The notes under the pieces are model-generated. The model did no database searches. It was not told the origin of the DNA and saw only the letters and a program-made list of their open reading frames with translations. Below, one piece after another: positions 55,797 to 64,000 of a DNA stretch of 64,000 nt; the first letter of the stretch is position 1, and every line of letters starts with the position of its first letter. The stretch is from Paracoccaceae bacterium (GTDB taxonomy: Bacteria > Pseudomonadota > Alphaproteobacteria > Rhodobacterales > Rhodobacteraceae): NCBI GenBank assembly GCA_026989355.1, contig JALSJM010000005.1, positions 62,001 to 126,000 of the forward strand, read 5' to 3'. The position numbers and the translations under genes were made by a program.

Positions 55797-56270
55797 TCAT
55801 TCCTTGAGGGTTTTCAGATAGGCAACCACATCCTCGATCTGCTGCGCGCTCAGCAGCGGCGGCAGCGGGCCGTCGGGGGCCTTGCCGGTAAAGGCCTTGC
55901 CCGGGCGGATGTAGGGGCCGGTCTTGTAGAAGGAGGGCATCACGGTATCGGGGAAAACCTTCTTGGCATCCGCGATGATCGCGCGCAGCTCGGCTTCCGT
56001 GTAACGGTCCCCCGCACCGTCAAGCGAAGGACCGATTTCGCCATGGAAGGGCACATCGCTCATCTCGCTGACCTGATGGCAGGCAACGCAATTGCCCAGG
56101 CTCTTGGTGCCAACCACCTTGCGCCCGGCCGCCGGATCACCCGGCTTGTCCGTCAGCGGCGTTTCAACGGCACCGTCATTGAAGACAACATCATTCGGCG
56201 CGATCTCGGCAGCCGTGGCCGTTACCGTGCCCGCAACCAGAATGGCCATGCTCAGCATAGCTCGCTTCAT
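55797..56270 (-). CDS. soxX: SoxX, monohaem cytochrome c
   Basis: 157 aa with a signal peptide (1-20). Haem site CVACH (61-65); M111 in DTVMPSFYK is the likely axial ligand. It takes electrons from SoxA. First gene of the structural operon, behind a separate promoter/operator gap of about 130 bp with an AT-rich palindrome. Confidence 0.95.
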   Translation of the reverse strand: MKRAMLSMAILVAGTVTATAAEIAPNDVVFNDGAVETPLTDKPGDPAAGRKVVGTKSLGNCVACHQVSEMSDVPFHGEIGPSLDGAGDRYTEAELRAIIADAKKVFPDTVMPSFYKTGPYIRPGKAFTGKAPDGPLPPLLSAQQIEDVVAYLKTLKE

Positions 56271-56337
56271 TGCGCTTCCTCCCTCTGCATTCGTTTCACG
56301 GCATCAAGCATAAACGTGGCCCGGACGGCATTGCAAC

Positions 56338-56350
56338 AATAAATTTTATT
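56338..56350. promoter_or_regulatory. AT-rich palindrome in the soxW-soxX gap, candidate SoxR site
   Basis: AATAAA-T-TTTATT is a perfect 13-bp inverted repeat in an otherwise GC-rich region, 68 bp before soxX. In Paracoccus SoxR binds the soxW-soxX gap and represses soxX; the same role is inferred here. Confidence 0.5.
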
Positions 56351-56399
56351 TTGTGAATGTAACAGCAGGCTGTCCTGCCGGCCGCACGGAAACACCTGA

Positions 56400-56975
56400 T
56401 CACCCCTTTTCCTCGGCCACCTTGCGGGCCAGGTATTTCTGGAAGTGCTCTTCGCCCTCATACCCCTTTTCCAGCACCCAGGTAAGCAATGCCCTGGTGG
56501 TCAGCCGGCCAAAGGCGCCGGGCATCGTGGCAACGGCAACCTCGCTGGCCTTCGCACCTTCGGGCACCTCTTCGGGCATGAACATCATCGTCGGGGTGAA
56601 CACCACGCCCCAGCGCGCGGCCATCTGCTTTTCGGGCAGGGTCGTGCCATCAAAATCAGTCACTTCCTCGTCGCCGAACAGGTTCATCTGCACCACGAAA
56701 TACCTGTCTTTCAGCAGGGCGTCGATCTCGGGGTCGGGAAACACCTCTTCGTGCATCTTCGTGCAGTAGATGCAGCCGCGCTGCTCCCAGATCACCAGCA
56801 GGCGCTTGCCCTGGCCTGCGGCTTCATCCAGATCTTCGCGCATGTCCTTGAAGGTGTCGTGCAGCCATTCCGGCTTGTGCAGCCCGTCGTCTCCCAGTTC
56901 CACGGCCGGCGCCGGCAAGGGGGCCAGAACGACGGCAAGGACAAGGGCGGTCAGTGTCGTGAAAAAATGACGCAT
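56400..56975 (-). CDS. soxW: SoxW, periplasmic thioredoxin
   Basis: 191 aa with a signal peptide (1-24) and redox motif C68-I-Y-C71 (RGCIYCTKM), of the thioredoxin-fold SoxW/DsbD-gamma-like type. GGGAGGAC is upstream of the ATG at 56975. It receives reductant from SoxV and keeps periplasmic sox proteins reduced or reactivates SoxYZ. soxV is 27 bp upstream. Confidence 0.93.
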   Translation of the reverse strand: MRHFFTTLTALVLAVVLAPLPAPAVELGDDGLHKPEWLHDTFKDMREDLDEAAGQGKRLLVIWEQRGCIYCTKMHEEVFPDPEIDALLKDRYFVVQMNLFGDEEVTDFDGTTLPEKQMAARWGVVFTPTMMFMPEEVPEGAKASEVAVATMPGAFGRLTTRALLTWVLEKGYEGEEHFQKYLARKVAEEKG

Positions 56976-57001
56976 TCTTTCTGTCCTCCCTGATGGTGGC
57001 T

Positions 57002-57742
57002 TCAGCCCAGCTCGGTAAAGGACGGAAACCAGCGAATCATCAGATTCGCGATATCGTTCATGGTATCGGTCGCGATCAGAATCGCAAAAATCACGAGCAT
57101 CACCCCCATCACCTTTTCGACGATGCCCATCTTGCTGCGGTGACGCTGCAGCCAGTTCAGGAACGGCCTGGCGAAAAAGGCGGCCACAACGAAGGGGGCC
57201 GTCATCCCCAGCCCGAACACCAGCAGAAGCGAAGCGCCGCGCCACAGGGTATCCTGCATGCTGGCCATCATCAGGATCGTGGCCAGCACCGGCCCCACAC
57301 AGGCCGTCCAGCCAAAGCCGAAGGCCAGCCCCATGAGATAGGCACCAACCACTGTCGAAGGATCGCGGCGGCTCTGGAAGCGCACCTCGCGCATCAGGAT
57401 CGGAATGCGCAGCAGCCCCAGGAAATGGAAACCGAACAGCAGGATCAGCCCTGCGGCCACATATTTCAACACCGGCATCCAGGCCCGGAATTCCTGCCCC
57501 AGCGCCGTTGCCCCCAGGCCCAGAAGCACGAAGATCGTGGTCACGCCCAGCGCGAACATCACCGCCGAAACCACCAGCCGCCGCTGCGCCCCCGGTGCGA
57601 TGCGCCCCGCGCCCTGCAGCTCGGCCATGGAGATGCCGGCCATGTAGCTGAGGTAGAACGGCACCATCGGCAGGATGCAGGGGGTGAAGAAGGCCACCAG
57701 CCCGGCCAGCGCCGCACCACCGAAACCGAGATCAAGCATCAC
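57002..57742 (-). CDS. soxV: SoxV, CcdA-like electron-transfer membrane protein
   Basis: 246 aa with six membrane spans. The paired cysteines are in AFFTPCILPMVPFYLSY and GWTACVGPVLATI, the DsbD/CcdA pattern that carries electrons across the membrane from cytoplasmic thioredoxin to SoxW. Start is GTG at 57742 with GGAGG upstream; an ATG follows immediately (57739). First gene transcribed leftwards from the soxS-soxV promoter region. Confidence 0.94.
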   Translation of the reverse strand: MMLDLGFGGAALAGLVAFFTPCILPMVPFYLSYMAGISMAELQGAGRIAPGAQRRLVVSAVMFALGVTTIFVLLGLGATALGQEFRAWMPVLKYVAAGLILLFGFHFLGLLRIPILMREVRFQSRRDPSTVVGAYLMGLAFGFGWTACVGPVLATILMMASMQDTLWRGASLLLVFGLGMTAPFVVAAFFARPFLNWLQRHRSKMGIVEKVMGVMLVIFAILIATDTMNDIANLMIRWFPSFTELG

Positions 57743-57854
57743 GCGTCGTTCCTCCGCTGTCCTGCTCCGGCATTCACCCCGAACCTGCCCGAAAACGGAT
57801 CCCGGCCGGAATTTTCCGGTACTTGCAGGAGCCCCCGAAACACATTACGATATT

Positions 57855-57864
57855 GTTATATAAC
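57855..57864. promoter_or_regulatory. Palindrome in the soxS-soxV gap, candidate SoxR operator and -10 region
   Basis: GTTATATAAC is a perfect 10-bp palindrome with no other AT-rich stretch nearby. Each strand reads TATAAC, a good -10 box; on the minus strand it would give soxV a leader of about 100 bases. On the plus strand a start there would cut off the soxS ribosome site, so soxS may use another promoter. SoxR binding is inferred from the known Paracoccus arrangement. Confidence 0.5.
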
Positions 57865-57878
57865 GTGGGAGCGGGTCA

Positions 57879-58274
57879 ATGACTCATTTAGCAAGGCGCT
57901 TGCGGACGGTTCTTTTTGCCGTTGCCGGGCTGCTGATGACGGTGGCCGGAGCGGTTGCCGAAGTAAAGCTGATCATGTTCGACCGGCATGGCTGCTATTA
58001 CTGCGAACGCTGGAAGGCCGAGATCATGCCGGCCTATCTGAAGTCTCCCGAGGGGAAGATCGCTCCGCTGGAGATCCTGGATATCGACGATGTCCTGCCC
58101 GAGGGGCTGAAGCTGGCCTCGCGCCCGTCCCTTTCGCCCACCTTCGTGCTGATCGACGACAACCGGGAAGTGGCGCGCATCGAGGGTTATCCGGGGGACG
58201 AGATGTTCTGGTGGATGCTGGATGGCATGCTGGCAAGACTTCCCGAGGAAAAGCGCCAGGAACCGGAAACTTGA
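57879..58274 (+). CDS. soxS: SoxS, periplasmic thioredoxin-like protein
   Basis: 131 aa with a signal peptide (1-27) and C39-Y-Y-C42 (RHGCYYCERW). In Paracoccus, SoxS is needed for full sox activity and acts as a thiol-disulfide protein. GGGAG precedes the ATG. It is divergent from soxV and heads soxS-soxR-soxT. Confidence 0.9.
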   Translation: MTHLARRLRTVLFAVAGLLMTVAGAVAEVKLIMFDRHGCYYCERWKAEIMPAYLKSPEGKIAPLEILDIDDVLPEGLKLASRPSLSPTFVLIDDNREVARIEGYPGDEMFWWMLDGMLARLPEEKRQEPET

Positions 58275-58370
58275 TCCCCCGCCCCCGCATGAAGCATGAT
58301 CGGAAAACGGAACAGATCAGGAGGCATTTCGTCGGGAAACGCGCATTTTTCGAAAAGTGGAACTGAGGAC

Positions 58371-58754
58371 ATGGATACGATTCTGAACAACCTGGAGGCC
58401 TTTCTGCCTTCGCAAGACAGGCCGGCCGACGATGTCGATACCGACAGCATGAGCGGGCATGCCAAAGAGGCCTCTTCCTTCCTCAAGGCACTCGGCCATG
58501 AAGGGCGCCTGATGATCCTCTGCCATCTGGCCGGCGGCGAGAAATCGGTTACCGATCTCGAGCGGCTCCTGTCGGCGCGGCAGGCTTCGGTCAGCCAGCA
58601 GCTGGCAAGGCTGCGCCTCGAGGGGCTTGTTTCCTATAGACGTGAGGGGAAAACCATCTACTATTCCCTTGCCAGCAACAAGGCGCGGCAAACGATCGGG
58701 CTGCTTTACAACATGTTCTGCGCCCCCGCCACGGGGAACAACACGGAAAACTGA
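58371..58754 (+). CDS. soxR: SoxR, ArsR-family repressor of the sox genes
   Basis: 127 aa. ArsR winged HTH with recognition helix RQASVSQQLARLR. C51 (LMILCHLAGG) and C117 (NMFCAP) are 66 residues apart, the pair that in SqrR-type proteins forms a polysulfide bridge and releases DNA. TGAGGAC before the ATG at 58371. It lies between soxS and soxT, as in Paracoccus, and should repress the soxVW and soxXYZA promoters until reduced sulfur appears. Confidence 0.92.
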   Translation: MDTILNNLEAFLPSQDRPADDVDTDSMSGHAKEASSFLKALGHEGRLMILCHLAGGEKSVTDLERLLSARQASVSQQLARLRLEGLVSYRREGKTIYYSLASNKARQTIGLLYNMFCAPATGNNTEN

Positions 58755-58791
58755 GGCCGGGCTTCTGGCCCGGAGGGTCAGGAGGACAAAG

Positions 58792-59838
58792 ATGCAAAGC
58801 CTGCCTTATGGTGCCCTGGCTGCCTTTCTGGGGCTGTTCGGCGGTATCGTTCTGGGGCTGGCCGGCAGGCTGGCGCATTTCTGCACCCTCGGCGCGCTGG
58901 AAAGCGCAATCTACGGTGGCGATCAGACCCGCCTGCGCATGTGGGGGATCGTGCTCGGGGTGGCAATCGGCGGTGTCTATCTTCTGGCCGCCAGCGGGCG
59001 CATCGATCTTGGCCTTACCATCTATCATCAGTTCGAATGGAATCCCCTGGCCAGCATCACCGGCGGCATCCTGTTCGGTTACGGCATGGCCCTTGCCGGC
59101 AATTGCGGCTTCAGTGCCCTGACACGCTTTGGCGGCGGCGATCTGAAGGCGCTGGTAATGCTGGTGATCGTCGCGATCTTCGGCTTCATCACACTGAACG
59201 GCCCGCTGGCCGGAATCCGGCTGCGCCTGTTTCCCGAAAGGCCGACCGACGAGCTGAACAGCATCGCCCACGATCTGGCCGCCATCCTGCCGCTCAGCCC
59301 GCTGGCGGTGGCGCTGGCGGTAGCGTTGATCCTGTTGTTATGGGGGCTTGCCCATCCGGGGCTGCGGGCCGAGCCGATGCGCATGTTCTGGGCGGTCATG
59401 GCGGGGCTTTCGGTGGTGTCGGCCTTCTGGGGCACCAGCTATCTGAATCATGTCAGCTTCGGTGAAACCTTCGTGCAGGGGCATACATTCGTTGCCCCGC
59501 TGGGGCGCACCCTGCTCTACCTGATGACATCCTCGGCCGGCGGGCTCGAATTTTCGGTCGGGTCGGTGGTGGGGGTGATGGCCGGCGCCTTCATCGGCTC
59601 GCTCATCCGCAACGATTTCCAGTGGGAGGCCTGCGAGGATCCGCGCGAACTGGGCCGTCAGGTATCGGGGGCCGCCCTGATGGGAATCGGCGGCGTGGTG
59701 GCCATGGGCTGCACTATCGGACAGGGCATTTCGGGCTTTGCCACGCTGGCCTGGTCCGCCCCGGTAACACTGATCGCGATCGCCGCCGGCGGCGCCCTGG
59801 GCCTGCACCACCTGATCAGCGGTTTCGAGCCGGAATGA
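58792..59838 (+). CDS. soxT: SoxT, YeeE/YedE-family sulfur-compound permease
   Basis: 348 aa with about nine membrane spans and YeeE/YedE motifs around GNCGFSALTRFGGGDLKAL and MGCTIGQGISG, both containing the cysteines that pass thiosulfate or sulfane sulfur in characterised homologues. AGGAGGACAAAG fixes the start at 58792. Third gene of soxS-R-T. It may import a sulfur compound that SoxR senses. Confidence 0.88.
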   Translation: MQSLPYGALAAFLGLFGGIVLGLAGRLAHFCTLGALESAIYGGDQTRLRMWGIVLGVAIGGVYLLAASGRIDLGLTIYHQFEWNPLASITGGILFGYGMALAGNCGFSALTRFGGGDLKALVMLVIVAIFGFITLNGPLAGIRLRLFPERPTDELNSIAHDLAAILPLSPLAVALAVALILLLWGLAHPGLRAEPMRMFWAVMAGLSVVSAFWGTSYLNHVSFGETFVQGHTFVAPLGRTLLYLMTSSAGGLEFSVGSVVGVMAGAFIGSLIRNDFQWEACEDPRELGRQVSGAALMGIGGVVAMGCTIGQGISGFATLAWSAPVTLIAIAAGGALGLHHLISGFEPE

Positions 59839-59987
59839 TCCATCACGCCGGCCAGCAGACGCCGACAAGGCCCCCCTGCATCTTTTCCGATCTTGCCCGA
59901 AAGCGGGTCCTGGCCTAGGCTCTGCCCGGCGGCAATTGCATCCCGCACCGGGATACTGCCGCAGGACAGCGATGACGAAGTGAACGA

Positions 59988-61679
59988 ATGCTGACACGTC
60001 GTGCATTTCACAAGGGGCTGACGGGGCTGGCGCTTGCCGCGCTTGCCGGTGCCCGGGGCGGTGTGGCCGGCACATCCGCCGGCACCGGCGCAGCCACCGA
60101 TCCCGCCCGGCTGATGCTGAACCGCCTGACCCACGGCGCCACCCCCGAGGCAATGGAGGAATTCCGCAACCTTGGCCCCGAAGCCTGGCTTGACCACCAG
60201 CTGGCGCAGCCCGCCGACGAACCGGCACTTGACGCCCGCATCCGCGCCATTCGCCTGCGGATCGAATACGACGCCGGCCAGAGCGATGACGGCACTCCCT
60301 GGGAAGCGGTTTCCGAATACCGTCCGGTCGGGATCATGTATGAAGACCCCGCCGATCTGCTGCATCTGCTCGATTTCGATCAACCGATCGCCTTCGAGGA
60401 ACGCGAGCGCCCGGCGCATGAAGTGATTGCCGCCTCGATGGTGCGCGCCGTTCATGCCCGTGCCCAGCTGCGCGAGGTGATGACAGCCTTCTGGCACGAG
60501 CATTTCAGCGTCAACGCCCTGAAGAACGAACTCACGGCGGTCTTCTTTCCATCTTACGATTTCATGCTGCGCCGGCACGCACTGGGCAATTTCCGCGAAA
60601 TGCTTGGCAAGGTGGCCCGCGCGCCGGCAATGCTGGCCTATCTCAACAATGACGAATCCCGCGCCAGCCCCGCCAACGAAAATTACGCCCGCGAACTGAT
60701 GGAACTGCACACGCTGGGCGCCGAGAACTATTTCGATACCCGCTATCGCCACTGGGCCGAGGTTCCCGGTGCGCGCGCCGGCCTGGCCCGGGGCTATACC
60801 GAACAGGATGTTCATGAAGTGGCGCGTGCCTTCACCGGCTGGACAATCGGCGACGGGCGCGAAACCGGCGAAGGCACCCATACCCCGCGTACCGGGCGCT
60901 TCGCCTATGTGGAAGGCTGGCACGATCCCTATCAGAAGCGGGTGCTGGGGCGCGAACTGCCCGCCAACAGCGCCCCCATGCAGGATGGCGAAACCGTGCT
61001 CGACATGCTGGCCGATCACCCCGGCACCGCGCGTTTCGTTTCACGCAAGATGCTGCGCCGGCTTGGCATCGAAGCGCCCTCGCCCGGCTATCTGGACCGG
61101 GTGGCGCGCGTCTTTCACGACGAACGGCGCACCCCCGACCAGATCGCCCGGGTGATCCGCGCCATCGTGCTTGATGCGGAATTCACCGCCACCCCGCCCG
61201 CCAAGCTGCGCCGACCGTTCGAATTCATGGCCGCCCTCTATCGCGCCACCGGGGCCGAGATCGCGCCGCGCGACGATACGCTTTACTGGCTCATGGGCCG
61301 CACCGGCTGGACACAGCACAACGTGCGTCCACCCACCGGCCACAGCGACAGCAGCCGCCACTGGGCCAATACCAACGCGATCAGCGGCATGGTCTCGCTG
61401 ACGCTCGAAGCCCATGCCGAATGGATGGCAGCCACTGCCAGCCCCCTGCTGCGTGAAACGCCTGCCGAAGTGAGAAACCTGGCCGGCCTTGCCCGTTACT
61501 GGGCCGGGCGCTTCGCCCCCGAAGCGCCGGATACGCAAGACGATGCCGGGCTGGCGGTGATCGGGGCCTTCGGGCTCGATCCGGCCGATTCCCCCGACAC
61601 CGATCCCGACAGCACCGAATGGCTGAACCAGGCGATGGTTGCAGCCAATGCATTCACCCCGGCCTTCATGTTCCGCTGA
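59988..61679 (+). CDS. DUF1800 protein with Tat signal
   Basis: 563 aa. The N-terminus LTRRAFHKGLTGLALAAL is a twin-arginine signal. DUF1800 landmarks are MTAFWHEHFSVN, NFREMLGKVARAPAMLAYLNN, ENYARELMELHTLG and RAFTGWTIG. Function unknown, but in many bacteria it is paired with DUF1501, as it is here 88 bp downstream. Periplasmic location is inferred from the signal. Confidence 0.88.
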   Translation: MLTRRAFHKGLTGLALAALAGARGGVAGTSAGTGAATDPARLMLNRLTHGATPEAMEEFRNLGPEAWLDHQLAQPADEPALDARIRAIRLRIEYDAGQSDDGTPWEAVSEYRPVGIMYEDPADLLHLLDFDQPIAFEERERPAHEVIAASMVRAVHARAQLREVMTAFWHEHFSVNALKNELTAVFFPSYDFMLRRHALGNFREMLGKVARAPAMLAYLNNDESRASPANENYARELMELHTLGAENYFDTRYRHWAEVPGARAGLARGYTEQDVHEVARAFTGWTIGDGRETGEGTHTPRTGRFAYVEGWHDPYQKRVLGRELPANSAPMQDGETVLDMLADHPGTARFVSRKMLRRLGIEAPSPGYLDRVARVFHDERRTPDQIARVIRAIVLDAEFTATPPAKLRRPFEFMAALYRATGAEIAPRDDTLYWLMGRTGWTQHNVRPPTGHSDSSRHWANTNAISGMVSLTLEAHAEWMAATASPLLRETPAEVRNLAGLARYWAGRFAPEAPDTQDDAGLAVIGAFGLDPADSPDTDPDSTEWLNQAMVAANAFTPAFMFR

Positions 61680-61766
61680 AACCCATGCTTCCCAGCCCGC
61701 ACAGATGCCACAGACACGGTAGCCCGAAGCCCCCCGCCCTCGCGGCAACCAACGAGGGAGGCCGCA

Positions 61767-62909
61767 ATGGCTGATCCGCTTCTTGTCGTTCTCTTCCTGC
61801 GCGGCGGCATCGACGGGTTGAATCTGATCGCGCCAACCGGAGATGCCGATTACATTGCCGCGCGCCCCGCATCGCTCAGGGTTCTGCGCAAGGGCGATAC
61901 GGCCGGTTTCGCACTGGCCAATCCGGTGGCTGATGCCGATTTTCGCTTTCACCCGCAGGCACGCGGCCTGTCGGAGCTTTACGACGCCGGAGAACTGGCC
62001 GTTATCCATGCCGCGGGCCTGACCGACGGCACCCGCAGCCATTTCGACGCCGAAGACCGCATGGAACGCGCTGCCCGCAGCGGCGCGGCCGGCGGCTGGC
62101 TGGGGCGCTGGCTGAAACAGGCGGCGCCCGAGGGGATCCTGCCGGCGCTCGCGGTGGGAGCGGCGGCGCCCGAAAGCGTGGCGGGGGCTGCGGATGCGGT
62201 GGCGGTCGCAGAAGAGCTCGAACAGCTGATCCCGGCGGCGGGTTATGATGTCTCGCCGCTGCTGCGCCAGCGCCTGCGCGCGGGTTTCGGCCGCCACCCG
62301 GTGCTGGGCGCACCGGTGGAGCGGCTGATCTCGCTCAGCGAAGCGCTGGAATCGCGGCTGTGGAACCGCGAGACCGGGGAACTCGGCGCTTATGTACCCG
62401 ATGTCGATTACCCCGAGGACAGCCCCCTTTCGCAAAGCCTGATGATGGTGGCGCAGGCGGCCAAGCTTGGCCTGGGGCTGCGGGTGGCTACGGTGGATTA
62501 CGGCGGCTGGGATACCCATTACGATCAGGCCGGCGAATTCGCCACGCTGACCGAAGGCCTGTCCTCGGCGCTCATGGCTTTCTGGCGCGATCTCGGCGCG
62601 ATACGGGCCCGCACCACCGTGGTGATCATGAGCGAATTCGGCCGCCGCCTGCGCGCCAACCGCTCGGGCGGAACCGACCACGGCTATGGCAATGCGATGA
62701 TGGTTCTGGGCGGTGAAGTCTCCGGCGGACGGATGCTGGGGCGCTGGCCGGGGCTTTCCAACGATGCCCTGGACAGCGGTACCGATCTGGCGATCACCAC
62801 CGATTACCGCCACGTGCTGGCCGAAATCATGGCCCGCCACATGGGGGTGGAAGACACGGCCGCGATCTTCCCCGATTTCAGCCCCGCCTTTCCCGGCCTG
62901 TTCGCCTGA
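61767..62909 (+). CDS. DUF1501 protein
   Basis: 380 aa of the alkaline-phosphatase-like fold. Family motifs: LRGGIDGLN, GTRSHFDAEDRME, TVDYGGWDTHYDQ, MSEFGRRLRANRSGGTDHG. It lacks the Tat signal that most DUF1501 proteins carry; the start is clear because CGAGGGAGG precedes it. It may travel out with its DUF1800 partner or act inside. Function unknown. Confidence 0.88.
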   Translation: MADPLLVVLFLRGGIDGLNLIAPTGDADYIAARPASLRVLRKGDTAGFALANPVADADFRFHPQARGLSELYDAGELAVIHAAGLTDGTRSHFDAEDRMERAARSGAAGGWLGRWLKQAAPEGILPALAVGAAAPESVAGAADAVAVAEELEQLIPAAGYDVSPLLRQRLRAGFGRHPVLGAPVERLISLSEALESRLWNRETGELGAYVPDVDYPEDSPLSQSLMMVAQAAKLGLGLRVATVDYGGWDTHYDQAGEFATLTEGLSSALMAFWRDLGAIRARTTVVIMSEFGRRLRANRSGGTDHGYGNAMMVLGGEVSGGRMLGRWPGLSNDALDSGTDLAITTDYRHVLAEIMARHMGVEDTAAIFPDFSPAFPGLFA

Positions 62910-62997
62910 TCCCCTTCGTCTGGGCTCCATCACCGGTTCGCAAATATCCCCGCCGGGCAGGAATCCGGCTGTGCCGGCATCTGCCGCCAGAGCCCGG

Positions 62998-64000
62998 TCA
63001 GGGCGCGCGCCCCTCGCGCCCCGCAAGATATGCCTGCACCGCCTCGCGCTGACCGGCATTCATGTGCAGTCCAAGCCGGGTGCGCCGGTAAAGCACGTCA
63101 TCGGCCTCGCGGGCCCATTCCTGATCCACCAGATAGCGGATCTCGGCCTCATGCAGCCCGGCGCCGAAATCCCGTCCCAGATCCCCGGGGCCCGTGGCCC
63201 GCCCCAGGAAACGGCGGGCTCGGGTGCCGTAAAGACGGACAAGACGGGTGGCCAGCGGCTGACCGAGAAAGGGGAAATCGTTCAGCAGACACGCCACCTG
63301 GGAATCGAATTCCCGGGGCCCGAATTCACCGCCGGGCAAGTGGCTGTCGGCCGTCCAGGGCTGCCCCTTCCTGCCGATCGCCCCGCCCAGCCTTTCCAGC
63401 GCCGCCTCCGCCAGCCGCCGGTAGGTGGTGATCTTGCCGCCGAAGATGTTGAGCAGCGCTGCCTCGCCCGCCCCGCCCTCGAGTTTCAGCACGTAATCGC
63501 GGGTGGCTTCCTGGGCCTTGCTGGCGCCGTCGTCATAAAGCGGGCGCACGCCGGAATAGGTCCAGACCACATCCTCCTGCCGCACCGGCGCGGCAAAATA
63601 CTCGCTGGCCGCAGCACAGAGATAGGCGATTTCCTCGGGGGTAATCCTCACGTTTTCCGGATCATGCCCCTGATCGCAGTCGGTGGTGCCGATCAGGGTG
63701 AAATCCCCTTCGAAGGGGATGGCAAAGATGATGCGCCCGTCGGCATTCTGGAAGATATAGGCCCGGTCATGCGCGAACAGCCGCGGCACCACGATATGGC
63801 TGCCGCGCACCAGGCGCACATTATGCGGATCCGGGCGGGCAAACACATCGCGCAGCACCTGATCCACCCAGGGCCCCGCGGCATTGACGATGGCGCGTGC
63901 CCGCAGGGTTTCGCGTGCCCCCCCCTGCCCCTCGATCTCGGCCAGCCACAGGTTGCCCTCGCGCCGCGCGCGCAGAACCCGGGTGCGGGGGCGGATGTCG
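62998..64000 (-). CDS. glpD: Glycerol-3-phosphate dehydrogenase, C-terminal part (cut by window edge)
   Basis: The visible 334 codons run off the right edge, so the FAD-binding N-terminus is missing. Visible features are IVNAAGPWVDQV, RGSHIVVPRLF, FAIPFEGDFTLIGTTD, SGVRPLYDDG and GGKITTYRRLAEAAL, the last being the GlpD FAD C-terminal motif, then the all-helical DAO_C domain (TRLGLHMNAGQREAV). It oxidises glycerol-3-phosphate at the inner membrane. Confidence 0.95.
   Translation of the reverse strand, partial: DIRPRTRVLRARREGNLWLAEIEGQGGARETLRARAIVNAAGPWVDQVLRDVFARPDPHNVRLVRGSHIVVPRLFAHDRAYIFQNADGRIIFAIPFEGDFTLIGTTDCDQGHDPENVRITPEEIAYLCAAASEYFAAPVRQEDVVWTYSGVRPLYDDGASKAQEATRDYVLKLEGGAGEAALLNIFGGKITTYRRLAEAALERLGGAIGRKGQPWTADSHLPGGEFGPREFDSQVACLLNDFPFLGQPLATRLVRLYGTRARRFLGRATGPGDLGRDFGAGLHEAEIRYLVDQEWAREADDVLYRRTRLGLHMNAGQREAVQAYLAGREGRAP

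Overview
The window is GC-rich and densely coded. Its gene content and synteny suggest an alphaproteobacterium of the Rhodobacterales (Paracoccus/Roseobacter type): choline uptake behind BetI, Irr beside fabA-fabB-fabI, a pobA-pca operon, and a sox cluster in the Paracoccus order. There are no transposases, phage genes, CRISPR arrays or tRNAs, so it reads as ordinary chromosome with catabolic and lithotrophic operons embedded in it. Both window ends cut genes: betI on the left and glpD on the right.

Layout. 0-5 kb: betI (partial), an operator-like palindrome, choXWV and an acyl-CoA synthetase. 5-9.4 kb: moaA, a glutamine amidotransferase-like protein and two M20 amidohydrolases (one argE-like). 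9.6-15.4 kb: a five-gene peptide ABC transporter. 15.5-22.7 kb: 5-formyl-THF cyclo-ligase, mgtE, two convergent purine deaminases, hisN-type phosphatase, an XRE regulator and a LysR regulator. 22.8-36.3 kb: a DUF1127 protein, a BAX-inhibitor-like membrane protein, an undescribed secreted HELFH metallopeptidase, rpmG, RNase P RNA, an AmpD-like amidase, a lipoprotein, gatA/gatC, an MBL hydrolase, miaB, a conserved unknown, a 5'-nucleotidase-like protein with an altered metal site, and irr. 36.5-41.1 kb: fabA-fabB-fabI, a 2-haloacid dehalogenase and a PLP dehydratase.

41.1-47.1 kb is a pobA-pcaDCHG-BKACE-pcaB operon. It converts 4-hydroxybenzoate via protocatechuate to beta-ketoadipate. Instead of pcaIJF it carries a beta-keto acid cleavage enzyme (DUF849), which suggests that beta-ketoadipate is cleaved with acetyl-CoA to acetoacetate and succinyl-CoA. 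No pcaQ lies beside it.

47.2-59.8 kb is a complete thiosulfate-oxidation cluster: soxVW-XYZA-BCDEF on the minus strand and soxS-R-T on the plus strand. It is flanked on the far side by a second ArsR repressor that shares the two cysteines of the persulfide-sensing SoxR/SqrR family. A 13-bp hairpin followed by a U-rich stretch separates soxA from soxB, and AT-rich palindromes sit in the soxS/soxV and soxW/soxX gaps, where SoxR acts in Paracoccus. The window closes with a DUF1800-DUF1501 pair and glpD.
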